Shown: one piece after another, positions 1 through 11,559 of the stretch
Layout: each line of letters starts with the position of its first letter
Numbering within the stretch: position 1 is the stretch's first letter
Notes under the pieces: model-generated
The model's input: the letters and a program-made list of their open reading frames with translations, nothing else
Databases searched by the model: none
What the model was told of the DNA's origin: nothing
Program-made: the position numbers and the translations under genes
Source of the DNA: Fagopyrum homotropicum
Taxonomy: Eukaryota > Streptophyta > Magnoliopsida > Caryophyllales > Polygonaceae
Direction: 5' to 3'
Assembly (NCBI GenBank): GCA_033239125.1
Contig: BSWB01000006.1
Coordinates: 33,410,001-33,474,000 of the forward strand
DNA length: 64,000 nucleotides

Positions 1-824
1 CTTTTCAAGGATGGTTTTGATTTCCCGGTTGGACACCTCAACTTGACCATTTGTTTGTGGATGATAGGATGTTAACACTCGTTGGTGAACGTGATGTTTC
101 TTAAGGAGAGCGGTGATCGTCTTGTTGTAAAAATGGGTTATCACTTATCAAAAATATTATCTTTGAGAAAAGCTGCAACCACTTTAGAATCATTAGTTTT
201 TGTGGCCTTTGCTTCCACCCACTTGGAAACATAGTCCACCGCAAGTAATATATAGGTGTGTCCAAAAGAAGTAGGAAAAGAACCCATGAAATCTATCCCC
301 CAAACATCGAATATTTCGTAAAATATAAGAGAGGATTGAGGCATTTCATGTCTCCTAGAGATGTTACCTACTCTTTGTCACCTATCACACACTTTGCAAA
401 ACACAAAAGCGTCTCTAAAAATGTGTGGCCAAAAGAACCCCGCATCCAAAACCTTTCTTGTAGTTTTGTTGGCCCCAAAATGCCCTCCACATGCTTCAGA
501 ATGACAGAATGTAAGGATAGATTGTACCTCATTGTCCGGGATACAACGGCGGATTACTTGATCGCTACAATGTTTCCAAAGGTAGGGATCATCCCAAACG
601 TAATGTCGAGCTTCGGCCTTCACCTTCTCTCGCTGTGCCTTGGTGAAGTCTGGAGGGTACTCACTCCTAACAATGTAGTTTACAATGTCAGCAAACCATG
701 GCTTAAATGATTGGAGTTTATGACAAACCTCTGTCGACTGAACCGCAGGGCGCTTAGTTCGAGCCGTAGGGGCGGCTGGCCGCAGGGGCAGGTCTCTTGA
801 GGCGCAGGGGCGGTTACACAACAA
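1..824 (-). pseudogene. Element A integrase (partial, cut by window edge)
   Basis: Integrase would insert the retrotransposon cDNA into the chromosome. Seen on the minus strand: an H2C2-type zinc-binding region around 540-380 (CHSEACGGHFGANKT, then FCKVCDR), then the core beginning IFDVWGIDFMGSFPTS with the first catalytic Asp near 300. The later catalytic residues lie in the frame-broken stretch between position 1 and about 140, where a motif resembling 'ty.PQTNGQVEVSNREI' can be read. The link to RNase H carries the GC-rich motif of this family (746-805). The ORF is broken near 350-380, so this is a remnant. Family assignment rests on close similarity to the intact integrase of element B. 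Confidence 0.85.
746..805. repeat. GC-rich motif cluster of element A (RNase H-integrase linker)
   Basis: Variants of CCGC-AGGG-GCGG, an inverted repeat with a 4-base loop, lie in the linker between RNase H and integrase. Related clusters in the same element lie at 3418-3545 (gag-protease linker), 5898-6093 and 17622-17775 (LTR). The surrounding DNA is AT-rich. Confidence 0.8.
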
Positions 825-829
825 AGGGT

Positions 830-2530
830 TGTGTAGAAGGTGTCGTTTGGAAAGTTCCCAACTATTGCATTTCCCTTGGCTGGGTCTTCTTCTTCCTTCA
901 CTAGCCTGCTCAAATTATCGGCCACCAGGTTCTCAGCCCTCTTCTTGTCCCGTATCTCTAGGTTAAACTCGCTTAGAAGGAGCACCCACCGAATCAACCT
1001 TGGCTTTGCCTCCTTCTTTGCCATGAGGTACCTAAGAGCTGCATGGTCAGTATAAAGAATTACCTTTACTCCAAGAAGGTACTGTCTGAATTTCTCAAGT
1101 GCAAAAACCACCGCTATCATCTCCTTCTCGGCGGTGGAGTAATTCCTTTGTGCTCCATTGAGTGTCATGGATGCATAATGGATGACGTGTGAGGCTCTTC
1201 CATCCTTCTGTCCTAAGACAGCTCCTACAACTTAGTCGTTGGCGTCACACATAATCTCGAAAGGTTTCCCCCAATCCGGTGACCGGATGATTGGTGCACT
1301 AGTGAGACATGCCTTCAAAGTGTCGAAAGCTTTCTTGCAACTTTCATCAACTATGAAGGTGGCGTCTTTCTTGAGTAATTCACACAATGACGCTGAGATC
1401 TTTGAAAAGTCTTTGAGAAACGACGATAAAAACCTGCATGACCAAGAAAAGAACGAATTTCACGAATGTTAGTATGGTAAGGTAAACTTTGAATAACATC
1501 AATCTTTGCCTTATCTACCTCTATCTCTTTTGAGGATATCACATGTCCTAGCATCATACCTTGTTCAACCATGAAATGACATTTTTCCGAATTAAGAACT
1601 AAATTAGTTTCTATGCATTTTTCAAGAACGAGTTTTAAGTGTCCTAAGCATGCATCAAAACTATTTCCATGGACGGTAAAGTCATCCATAAAAACTTCAA
1701 TAAAGTTTTCTATATATTTGGAGAAAAATACTTATCATGCACCTTTGGAAGGTCCCGGGGGCATTGCAAAGTCCAAATGGCATTATGCAGTACGCAAAAG
1801 TGCCAAATGGACAAGTGAACGTTGTCTTTTCTTGGTCTTCCGGAGCAATGGCTATTTGGAAGTAGCTCGAGTATCCGTCCAGAAAACAATAGTAGGGATT
1901 TCCTGCAAGATATTCCAACATTTAGTCAATAAAAGGTAATGGAAAGTGGTCTTTACGTGTTACCTTGTTAAGTTTGCGGTAGTCAATGCAAACTCTCCAA
2001 CCGGTTTGTGTTTTACTTGGGACCATCTCTCCATATTGATTCTCCACCATAGTGATACCCCCCTTCTTTGGAACCACTTGGGTTGGACTAACCCACTTGG
2101 TATATGAGATTGGGAAAATCATATCCGCTTGGAGGAGCTTCAATACCTCCTTCTTGACCACTTCCATCATCGGCGGATTCAACCTTCGTTTAGGTTGCCT
2201 AATGGTTTCGCTTCATCCTCAAGTAGAATTCTATGCATGCAAGTGGATGGACTTATTCCTTTGATGTCCGCAATGGTCCATCCAAGGGCTGTTTTGTGTT
2301 CTTTCAACACTTTCACCAACTTGTCCCCTTGACCGGTAGTCAACTTGTTAGAGATGATCACCGGTAAGGTAAAGTTGTCTCCAAAGAAAGCATACTTGAG
2401 GTGAGGTGGAAGGTCCTTCAACTCTATCTCCGGTGCCTGCACTATAGATGGAACAAGCTTCTCGCTTGGGGTTAGTAAAGTGGGACCAATGGCCAAAGTG
2501 GAGATAGGTAACCTCTTGTGCCCATCCAAT
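830..2530 (-). pseudogene. Element A reverse transcriptase and RNase H
   Basis: RT copies element RNA into cDNA and RNase H removes the template. RT N-terminal part at about 2182-1922 (WVSPTQVVPKKGG, WRVCIDYRKLN, PLPFID), then a TAA stop, then YLAGNPYYCFLDGYSSYFQI and MPFGLCNAPGTFQRCM (1921-1697), then the catalytic box FMDDF near 1690 and FLGHAGFYRRF near 1400. RNase H at 1168-900 (YSTAEKEMIAVVFALEKFRQYL, YTDHAALRYL). At least one stop (PFID-stop-MLEYL, probably a former CAA) and several frameshifts break it. This RT/RNase H is the module absent from elements B and G, so an A-type element is a candidate helper; that is inference. Confidence 0.9.
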
Positions 2531-3352
2531 TAGGCTAAGACCTCTTTCATGCTAGTTGTCAATACATATTCTGAATTATGATCATCAATGTCATGCTCAA
2601 TTATATTTTTTAATTCGTCAATGTCAGAAATATCAAAATCATCTTGCATAAAAGGTTCAATAATATCAATGGTACATAAAGAACGATCATCAATAGGTAT
2701 CATAGATGTCAAATTCAACTACTTCCCCATCAAACTCCATGGTCAGTTTGCCACTAACACAATCGATTTTATTCATAGCAGTTTTTAGGAATGGTCTCCC
2801 TAATAATATTGGTGCAACATGTGAGTCATTTTCCTTGTCCATTACAAAGAAATCAGCAGGAAAAATCACATTATCTACCATTACTAATACATCTTCAATA
2901 ATCCCTTTTGGGTAGACATTAGATCTATCAGCAAGTTGTACTACAATCCGAGTTTCAGTTAATGCCCAAGGCCAAGTGATTTATAAATAGAATATGGAAG
3001 GACATTAATAGAAGCACCAAGATCAAGCATAGCTTTATCAAAACGAGTTTCCCCTATAACACAAGGAATGCTTACCATGTCCGGATCGCTACACTTCTTG
3101 GGCATTCTACGTTTGAAAACGGCGGACACATACGCTCACTTGCACTTTTTGTTTCCTCTTTAGCTTTTGATTCCTCTTGATGGTGCAAAGTTCCTTCAAG
3201 AACCGAGCATACTTAGGAATACTTTTCACTAACTTAAGGAGAGGGATGTTTACCTCGCATTTGGAGAAGGTCTCAAAGAGATCCTTGTCCTCAATTATTC
3301 TTCTCTCCTTTAGTGCCTCGGGGAAAGGAGCTGGTGGTTTCTCAGAGTACAA
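2531..3352 (-). pseudogene. Element A aspartic protease region
   Basis: Retropepsin-type protease that would cleave the Gag-Pol polyprotein. The N-terminal part (3352-3107) has the conserved Athila/Tat motif PKYARFLKELC. The distal part (2881-2690) has FFVMDKENDSHVAPILLGRPFLKTA, where ILLGRPFL is the usual second-half signature, followed by MEFDGEVVEFDI. The active-site segment between them (about 3100-2890) lies in broken frames, so I could not confirm the catalytic Asp triad. Compared with the same region of B (LCDLGASVSII...IILGRLFL), length and order agree. Confidence 0.8.
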
Positions 3353-3399
3353 AGGTGGGAACTCAGGTCAGATGTATGAATCCTTCTTAACAAAACTCT

Positions 3400-4890
3400 C
3401 TATATCGAGTTTTCCGTAGGGGCGCCAGCTTGCAGGCGCAGGGGTGGCTCAGGGGCTGTCACCGCAGGGGCGGTGACCTCCAGCTGCAGGGGCGGCGTCT
3501 GCTCAGGGCTTGGCACAGTTGTAGCCGCATGTGCGGCTGTGGGGGTGGGAAACTTGTTAGAGGGTTTGTTCTTCCCTTCTGTTTCTGTTTTCTGCTGGAT
3601 TTGCTTACCACTCCTCAATGTTAGGACACTAACATTCTCCTTGGGGTTTATCACAGCCTGGGACGGCAATCCTCCGGAGGATCTAGCTTCGATCCTTGTA
3701 ATGGCTTCCGCCATTTGCCCAACCTGTTTCTCAAGGTTCTTGATGCTGGATTCTGTTGTTTGGACATGAGTAGCCAAATGCTTAGTCAAAACCTGCAGCA
3801 TATCCTCAGTGGATTGAGACTTACCTTGGCGGGACTGTTGCTGTTGGGTTTGTTGATCCCTCAATTGAAAGTTCTGTTGATCACGCCAATTTGGCATGTA
3901 ATTCTGTGCATATGGATAGTTCCTAGGCCTTTGCTGCTGTTGTTGTCCATAGCCCACTACGTTCACCTTAGCATCGTCATCCTGGACTTGAGGGCACATG
4001 TCCGTTGGGTGGTAGGGGTCGGCACAAACTCTACATGCCTTAAGTTGTTATGGAGTTCCCATAAGGGTCAATTTCTTCACCATTTCTTTCAGCTCACCAA
4101 GTTCAGTGGAGATCTCATTCTTCCCTGGATTGATAGCATGAACTCCTCTTTTGGAAGAAGTTCTTCCGAAATTCAGAGTCCCTTCAGCTAGTTTCTGCAT
4201 CTTTTCTAAAGCAAGGTCAAGAGTGGTATTAAGAATGTTACCTCCACTAGCAGCATCGATGATCCTCCTTTCGTTGTCAAGCAAGCCATTGTACAAGTAC
4301 AAGACTAGGTCCTGAGTCGAATACCCATGGAAAGGACAACTGGATCGGAGGCGTGCAAACCGTTCGAAGTACTCATAGAGAGTCTCGTCCGCCTCTTGTT
4401 CGATGTTGCTTATAGCTTTCTTCAAGCTATTGACCTTCTTGGTTGGGAAGTACTTCTCCAAAAATGCCTTGTGGAGGTTCTCCCAAGTGTCGATGCTCCC
4501 GGATGGAAGGTGGTAATACCAATCATCCGCTCCATCCTTTAGTGTGAAACCAAATGCTCTCATCTTGATTTGTTCCTCAGTAATGTTGGCCGGTTTCATG
4601 CTCATACACACGGTATGAAACTTCCCAAGGTGCTTGATGGGGTCTTCACCACTTAGCCCATGGAATGATGAGAGCAAGTGGATAAGACCCGACTTGAGTT
4701 CGAAGTTGATACCTTCCTCTATTGCCGTATAGTAACCGCAAGAGGGTGTTGAGTCAAGTTCGGCTACGTGAGTTGGCGAAGGGTTCGGTCAACCATCTCT
4801 TCATGGGGTTGTTGTTGTCTACGTCACCGGATGTGTGTTGTCTCAATTTCTGGATCAAAAGGAACAATTCCGGAGTTAGTAGCACGGGTT
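3400..4890 (-). pseudogene. Element A gag
   Basis: Capsid/nucleocapsid precursor. The Retrotrans_gag core is clear at 4677-4048 (LSGEDPIKHLGKFHTVC, FTLKDGADDWYYHLP, FLEKYFPTKK, LYEYFERFARL, YNGLLDNERRIIDAASGG). The C-terminal part (3999-3400) is Gln-rich with RPRNYPYAQNYMPNWRDQ where a zinc knuckle would be expected, then a helix (TEDMLQVLTKHLATHVQTTESSIKNLEKQ) and a Pro-rich linker containing the family's GC motif (3418-3545). The N-terminal part continues upstream in another frame (FELKSGLIH), so there is a frameshift near 4760. The start codon is not determined. Confidence 0.85.
3418..3545. repeat. GC-rich motif cluster of element A (gag-protease linker)
   Basis: Several copies of CCGCAGGGGCGG-type motifs and shorter forms (GCGCAGGGG, GCAGGGGCGG) fall in the disordered gag-protease linker. 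They are translated as Pro/Leu/Gln-rich sequence on the minus strand. Confidence 0.8.
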
Positions 4891-4950
4891 TGAACCATAA
4901 AAACGGTCCAAACCAATAATCAATAATGGAAAAAAAAAACACAACAAAAC

Positions 4951-4968
4951 TCCCCGGAAATGGCGCCA
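4951..4968 (-). other. Primer-binding site of element A (tRNA-Asp type)
   Basis: On the minus strand this reads TGGCGCCATTTCCGGGGA. It matches the complement of the plant tRNA-Asp 3' end (TGGCGCCGTTGCCGGGGA, exact in B and G) with two changes. It lies five bases inside the LTR end. Confidence 0.85.
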
Positions 4969-4973
4969 AAATT

Positions 4974-6101
4974 TGACAAGAATATTTCCTTAGGTCGTTT
5001 TTATCTTATCAAAGTAATTTCCCAACTTAACATTAAAGCAAGTATAGTGGTTAAGCAAGGGTCGAACCCAAGAGAGTTTGGTTGATGTTTATATTAGATT
5101 CAATTATCGATTATGTAACCAAGTAAAAGGGGGGGGGTTGAATTGAATTTATACGAAACAAAATAAGAAAGCAAGTAAAGAGATGAATAGATGATGATGA
5201 ATGAGCTACACTAGGTTGATTCTTAGCATGCAATGCTACTTTGATTGGTTCCTTTTATAAGTTTTCAAGCAATGTTCCTGTCTTGATCATATGTATGTGT
5301 TGAGCCAACCGGCATCAACACAACTTAACAAGTTTATGTTCCGTAAACCTACAAGAACAAGTCACACGTTAGCTTTCAAACAAAGACAAAGAGATATAAA
5401 GAAAAGAATAAAACCATTAAACTTTTCTTTATATTTGTATTTCTTTTCCCTTAAGTAATTACAACCAGTTTTTAACTAGAGGTTTCTACTAGATTAAAGA
5501 CCCGAACCCGGAATCTATTAATCATAGTTCTTTGCATGCAATTTGGGCACTAAGGTGATAAATCTTAAGTGATAAGAAACATGCAATTAGACAAATAAAA
5601 CTTAAGGAATACAAAACATGAACTTAATAGCTCTTATATTAAAAGGAATTTACAACCAAAGCAGCAATACAACTTCAAAATAACCCAATGTAGCAAGAAA
5701 TTTAGAAGCTCATTACACAAAGAAAGTAAGAGAAAATAGAGAATAAAATGGGGAAATGATGGATGATTCTAGCAATCAGCCATGAACCTATTTATACTAG
5801 AATTGACACTAAATGGGAGTAAATGACCGGCCTAAACAGTCACCTTTAATGCCATAAAGGTGGTGCAAACAACCGGAGTAAAATCTTTGTGGCTAAACCC
5901 CTGGGGCGGCCTTCAGAGCCGCAGGGGCGGTTTAGGCCAAAGCGTTTGGTGTTCTTCTTGGCCGCAAGGGTGACCTGGGAATTTCGCAGAGGCGGATCTT
6001 TAATGTTCTTCAAACGTTTGACTCTTCATCTTTCTATCGCTTCTGATCTTGAGCCGCAGGGGTGTCCCAATGTCACCGCAGGGGGCGGTGACACTGGCTC
6101 T
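4974..6101 (-). repeat. Element A 5' LTR, first part
   Basis: Begins TGACAAGAAT on the plus strand and is cut at 6101 by element B; it resumes at 17591 and ends at 17951. Total length is about 1.5 kb. It contains no long ORF, a run of nine G at about 5129, and a CCGCAGGGGCGG motif cluster near 5898-6093. Confidence 0.85.
6097..6101. repeat. Target-site duplication of element B (left)
   Basis: GCTCT, identical to 17586-17590, on the two outer flanks of B. Confidence 0.95.
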
Positions 6102-7860
6102 TGTTCGCTCCAAACGGTGTGTGCAAGCTTTAAATTTATAGCCCTAGACGTAAGCTTAAAACAAGGATGCGAACGCGCAGTGTACGGGTCAATCGTAGTA
6201 AAAGCAAGGAATTCCAGGGGTCGATCACAGGGACTCAGTGAAACAAAGTCCGATAACGGTAAGCCTCGTAATTACTAACCACAAGAGCAATTAAAACAAT
6301 CAAAGATGAATAAGAAGTCAAATAAGCAAACATGTAATTCTAGGAATTAAAGCATCTAGTTGTGGTTCCAACTCAAGATCTAAAGATAAGCGGACAAAGC
6401 TGAGGTTTTTGCATAGGGAAGGTGTTACTAAAGTGGAATAGATCACCGGGTAAGTCTCACTACTCACTAATCCCAAACCGTAACTCCTATTACCGGGTAA
6501 GTCTCAAGGAATTAAGATAAAGAATTATAACCCCGAACTAACACACCATCTAAGGGAATAGAATCAACCTTTACCGGGTAAGTCTCAGGCTAACTCACAA
6601 AGATGGGATGAAAGCACACTCAAACCCCAATAAAGGTTAAACCTTTATTACCTACACTTATGATCGTTGGTACACAAACTAAGGAATTACCGGGTAAGTC
6701 TCATCCTAAGCTTGCATTGGACCAAGAAAGGTGTAATAAGAATAGGATTTTGGCAAACTTTAACACTTAACTCTCAGTTTCGGATCAGATAAGTCACCTC
6801 GGTCAGACGAATTCCACACCGGCGGAGATGTTCATCAACTGAGCGAGATGCTTAGGGTTAAGGTTAAAGACTCAAAACTTTCAGGGTCCTACTGGAATCT
6901 AAGATTATTCTATCATTGTTTTTCCCACAACCTTGAGCGAATCACCCTAGAATCACACAAGGAAATTAGCCACTCATCATCATGAAAGCAATAATCAAAT
7001 ATATGGGAAGAAGGTGAATATTTGAACAAGAAGAATTTAATGAAAAGACTTCAATAACTGAATCAAATATCATAACAAAAGCGTTCCTTGGATAGCAATC
7101 CAACAAGACAAGACAACAAGGAAGGGAATCTAAGATAATCTTACAAAAACCCTTCAAAAAGCTATAAAAGCTATGATCTTCAATCTTCCTTCAACCTTCA
7201 AAAAGGTTCTTCAAATCTCCCAACTGGAGTATGGCTGCTGCTGCGTAAACGGATCTGCGGGGTGTATTTCGGTGTAAGCCGCCTCCTCGATTTGTGGAAA
7301 TCTAACCCTTTTTATAGGAAAATAACCCTCCAAAGATAATATATCTTAGAAAGATCTCTTCCCATAAAAATAGGTAAAATATAAGATCTATAATATCTTC
7401 TTCCTTCCAGGAGCCAAGCCCAAAAATATAAGATCACTTTCCAAATATAAAAGATCTCAGCCAAGAATAAAATATTCTTGCCGCGTCCTAGGTATTCGCC
7501 TCGGTCGAGTCGGCTTCTCTGGATCACCTCGGTCGAGATGAATCTGTGATCAACCGAGGTGAATCACAACTGAATGTGAAATCTCTCAAAACTGGTCCAA
7601 AGTGAATCTTTAATCCATGGCTATGCTTCCTGGATGACTCCTCATATTCCTGAATGTAGCTTCAATGATTCCATAGCTCCTTTTTAATGCAAAACGTGCC
7701 ATTTTACCTACGATTACAACAAAACTAGGTGTAGACCTCGATTCCCGCAAAGGTAGATGAAATGGTAATATAATCACATAATGTACATACAAACATGCAG
7801 ATTATGAAAGATAAAACGTCCAAACAAACCCCAAAATATAGACTATAATTCATGCTATCA
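6102..7860 (-). repeat. Element B 3' LTR
   Basis: 1759 bp, TGTTCGCTCC to ATGCTATCA on the plus strand (TGATAGCATG to GGAGCGAACA on the element strand). Contains four TTACCGGGTAAGTCTC motifs between 6435 and 6710, CCTCGGTCGAG-type motifs near 6797-6835 and 7498-7560, a TATA box, and a 71-codon U3 ORF (7312-7527). Confidence 0.95.
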
Positions 7861-9318
7861 AAATACCCCATACTTAGCCCTTGCTTGTCCCCAAGCAAGT
7901 TCCGCATATAGAAGACAAGATAGAATGGATTATAAGTCAAGAAAATCAATGAAAAGTCTTTCAAAAACATTTTTATGGTGTGCTACAATCATAGATCACT
8001 CTAAGAGAATACTTCATGGAATTTAAAATCAAAATATGATTAAAACATTTTATAAATATAAGAAAGTTGTTCATCTTTGCATAAAATCATAGATTGCATA
8101 ATAAGTCATAATTATCGAAATTAATCATGTATAATCCAGTTTTATCCACTAAGTCAATCAACAAGCTCAAGGTCTCAAGGGCTTCCCAAAAGAAAGGTCA
8201 AGAAACGTGTAGGGTAGGGATGTATGTAAGGTAATGTGGTGCTAGAATCCGGGAAAAGGATGAACTTCACTTTCACTTTGACTTGCAACATCTTCCACCA
8301 ATAAGCTTTGCTTATTTCACACTTTTTCTTTTACTTTACTTTTTGGGATGCATGGACAGAGGTGCACAATAACCGAAGCTTAGGAAATCAGCAATCATCA
8401 ATATCTTGAGATGCATCAAACCCTTGATGCACATACCATGACCCGTTAGGAATATCACTCAATCCGACTTTGGCAAGACACAAACACCCGGCTATGTGAA
8501 TGGTGCCGAGTTACTCATCTTCATGATTGACTTCCCCAAACCTAAAATTACTTTCTAACACTTTCACTTCCAGCCAACTTCTCAACTTTAACTTCACTTG
8601 CTTTCGCCACTTCGCTTGCTTCCATATTCCCGGATAGGTAAAGGGAGGCAAAATGTATATGAGGAGCTAAGCATGATCAAGAAGAAGAAGAGAGAAGAAT
8701 GAATTGCCTTGGTTTTTCCAGGAAGAAAGTGAGAGAACTCATAATGTAGTGTCAACCTTCAAATTCAACATAATTTAGACAAAAACGAAGTATTAAACAT
8801 GCCAATAATTTCAAACAAAGCATTTAGCAACTTAAACATATTATAAAACCTTTCAAACATATAAAGATTTCAAAACCAGTCAGTAAGCAAGATCTTCACT
8901 GAGATCATATCCAGATAAGAAGCACAAAAATCGTTTTCGAAAACTCTCAGTTAACTCACCTCGGTCGAGGTGTTCTTAGGTCAACCGAGGTGAAACACAT
9001 CGGTTGGCCAAGACTGCCCCGGTCGAGGTCAAAATTTTTTTTTTTTTTAAAAACCAGTTTTTTTTTAGTTTCGACGTTTTTCTCAATCAAATAATCTGTA
9101 AGTATGCATGCAATCTCAGATAAACATAGAAATGCAGAAGTGAAGCATAAATATAAATATCCGGTCAATCGAGTCATACATCAAAGTCAAATAATACATC
9201 CAATACCCCATACTTGGGACACACTGTCCCAGTGGGTTAAAATAAGTCTAAAGATAAGAGTACTCACCGGATAATAAGTTGAACTACATAAAAATAAGAA
9301 AGAAAAATCCTGCAGCTC
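7861..9318 (-). other. Element B 3' untranslated region with two polypurine-like tracts
   Basis: No gene seen. On the element strand the terminal PPT AAGTATGGGGTATTT (7861-7875) abuts the 3' LTR. A perfect 8-bp stem with 4-base loop lies just upstream (7880-7899). A second AAGTATGGGGTATT (9202-9215) follows a GGGACA/TGTCCC hairpin (9216-9230). CCTCGGTCGAGG motifs lie at 8957-9030. Confidence 0.8.
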
Positions 9319-10746
9319 TCAATAGTCCTGGTCCGGTGGTAGTGGTGGTGGCATATACGGATACTGGGATGGGTCAAATGGATAACCCATAGTCTGCTGG
9401 AACTGTATCTCCATCATCCTGCGCTGATAGTGCTGTCCCTCTAACATCTGATGAGTCCAGCTGTCAATCTGTCGGTGCTGGGCAGCAAATCTCTCATGCA
9501 TGTCCACAGTAAGGGCAGCATAAGAGTCTATCATTTGATCCGTCAGATCATCGATCCGACGATGAGCCTCTGGATCTCTATGACGGCGTGTCCTACGCCT
9601 AGCAGGTCTAGTAGGTGATGCAGCAGGTGCAGGCTCAGTATCCTCCTCATCCAGATCTATAATCGGTGGTGCGCTCGTCCCTGCAGTATCTTTCCCTGTA
9701 TCCGTCGGGACTCCACCCTCTCTCTCATCAACTGTCTCCTCGTCATCAGCCTCCTCCTCCTCCTCAGTTGGGGCAGCTGCTGCCTCTCTGTAATCCTCCA
9801 TCAGTGGAGCCCAAGCGGTCTGCCAATAGTGTGGGTCATAAACAGTGAACTAGGTAGACCACCTGATCCCTTGTGGCGCAGTCAGCTCCCACGGCATAGC
9901 CACATATGGAGTAGTCATACCTCGGGGAACGAGAATCTGCCGAGTGATCATCTCCTGCAATCCAAGCGGCTTGGCAGCCGCCACCATCGTACAAGCACTG
10001 AGGTCCATGTCCTGATAGCTAGCTATATGGGTGACAAGCCCTCCGCAGCAGATGTCTCCCTTTGCCTTGGCCTTGATCTTGTGCAGATCCTCTGCCAACA
10101 TCAAGCCAAAGTCCGGGAAACCCCCAGTAACCATGCTGTACAAACTGAAAAGCTCTCCCTGTCGGATCTTCTGGGGCATCCCAGTACGCGCCAGAAGCAT
10201 CTCACTGAAGATCCGATGGGCTAACCTAAAGGCTAAGTGGTAGATGACCTTCTCCCTGGAATCTCCAGGGCGTCATCTATCTGCGTGCTTAACAACATGG
10301 GCAATCTGCCCCCAAAACTCCCTAGCTACTGATCGGGACGGGAAGTCAACAGCGGTGGGCTTCGGAAAGCCGAAAATATCTCTCCAGTACTCAAGTGGCA
10401 CTAACAAGTTCCGGTTCATCAACCGGTACTTCACAGACTGCTCTATGGGAAGGTAGGTGAAGGAGCTAACGAACTCTAGGGTCGGCTCCAAGTAGGTTGG
10501 GGCTCGGATCTCAGTAAACTGATCTAGCCCAACTGTAGAAATCATCCTCCTAAGGTCTCCGTCGACCTGGAGGCAATCAAAAGCAGACACATCCAGGAAA
10601 CGTGGTGCAATCACTGGACGGCTAGAAATACGCTCATAATCTACCCGGTGTCGCTCATGGATCACCGGGTGGTAAGGTCGAGAAGAAGAGGAAGAAGGGG
10701 AAGGTGAGGATCTATCCCTAAGGGCGAGGCGTCGCTCAGAACTCAT
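9319..10746 (-). pseudogene. Element B third ORF, ATHILA ORF-1-like protein (broken)
   Basis: Start taken at 10746 (MSSERRLALRDRSSPS), matching the start of the intact copy in G, although the frame is open to 10788. It has a Ser-rich N-terminus, then the conserved block with LEPTLEFVSSFTYL, FWGQIAHV, IRQGELFSLYSMVTGG, KAKGDICCGGLVTHIA, and an acidic then Arg-rich then Pro-rich C-terminus ending PPPLPPDQDY. By eye it resembles the ATHILA ORF-1 family (PF03078), function unknown. It lies in the env position but shows no signal peptide or membrane segment. Two stops break it: TGA where G has TGG (10273-10275), and TAG where G has CAG (near 9850). Confidence 0.8.
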
Positions 10747-11500
10747 TTTCAACTCAGCTACTGTCAGGTCACCTCGGTCGACTGACAATGTTCAAGAATC
10801 ACCTCGGCCGAGGCACAACTCGACTGGACCGAGGCGAAAAACTGGATCTAATTCCTTTTGGAAATTCAGTTCTTTTCCCCCCCAAAATCACTACAATTGC
10901 TTCCTATGGGGTACTTAAGCTTTTCCTCAACAAATGCAGGGGCAACCAAAGCCCAAATCGAAGCGAAACGGAGAGGTTAGGGTTTCGGTTCGTTTTACCT
11001 CGTTTCGGCCGAATCAGTTCGATTTTCTGCAGATTTGTACTTGCAACGCGATCCTCTATCCTTCAATCGTAGTTTGGGGACAGAAATCGTCGAAAATGAA
11101 GAAGAAACAAAGGAGGCGAGGTGAATCTGTCGCCGCGGTCGAGGAGGGTTGAAAGTGAAGAGAGAGAAAATTTATCCCCCTTTTGTACCCTTTCTGGAAT
11201 CTGCTGTCACCTCGGTCGAGATGGTCTCGACTAGACCGAGGTGGTACGGACCGAGGTGGCTCTTCAGAAACCCTAGTCGCCTCGGTTGCTCAAGAATCAT
11301 CTCGGTCGAGGTGCTCTGATAGCAACCGAAATGCCTCAGTCAAACTTCGTCTTCTCAAATTCTCGAACTTCTGTACTTCCAGTTATGCTCCTTCCTTAGA
11401 TGTCTCCTGTTATCTGTCTAGAACGCCAAAAACAAAACAAAGCAAAGCAAAAGCAAAAACTATCTAAGCTAGACTAGAAAACGGGAAAAGAAAGCAATAC
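10747..11500 (-). other. Spacer between integrase and third ORF of element B, with motif cluster
   Basis: No gene recognised. It is rich in CCTCGGTCGAGG-type motifs (10769-10830, 11211-11345). It would be the untranslated stretch between the pol-like and third ORFs; G has the same spacer with the same motifs. Confidence 0.75.
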
Positions 11501-11518
11501 CTTGGGTTGCCTCCCAAG
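11501..11518 (-). other. Conserved hairpin downstream of integrase (element B)
   Basis: On the element strand it reads CTTGGG-AGGCAA-CCCAAG, a perfect 6-bp stem with 6-base loop, 42 bases after the integrase stop. The same hairpin occurs in G (39541-39558), F (29100-29117) and, with one wobble, I (59388-59405). Confidence 0.8.
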
Positions 11519-11559
11519 AAGCGCTAGGTTTAAGGTCGCTAGCTGGACCATGATGCGTC

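Noticed and set aside
1..4890. Element A as an integrated pararetrovirus
   Set aside because: It has LTR, primer site and integrase and no movement-protein-like sequence; this is a gypsy retrotransposon.
5889..6278. 129-codon plus-strand ORF
   Set aside because: It spans the junction of A's LTR and B's LTR, so it is a chance frame through GC-rich motifs.
9319..10788. Third ORF as an envelope gene
   Set aside because: No signal peptide, transmembrane segment or fusion-peptide-like stretch in B or G; position alone is not enough.
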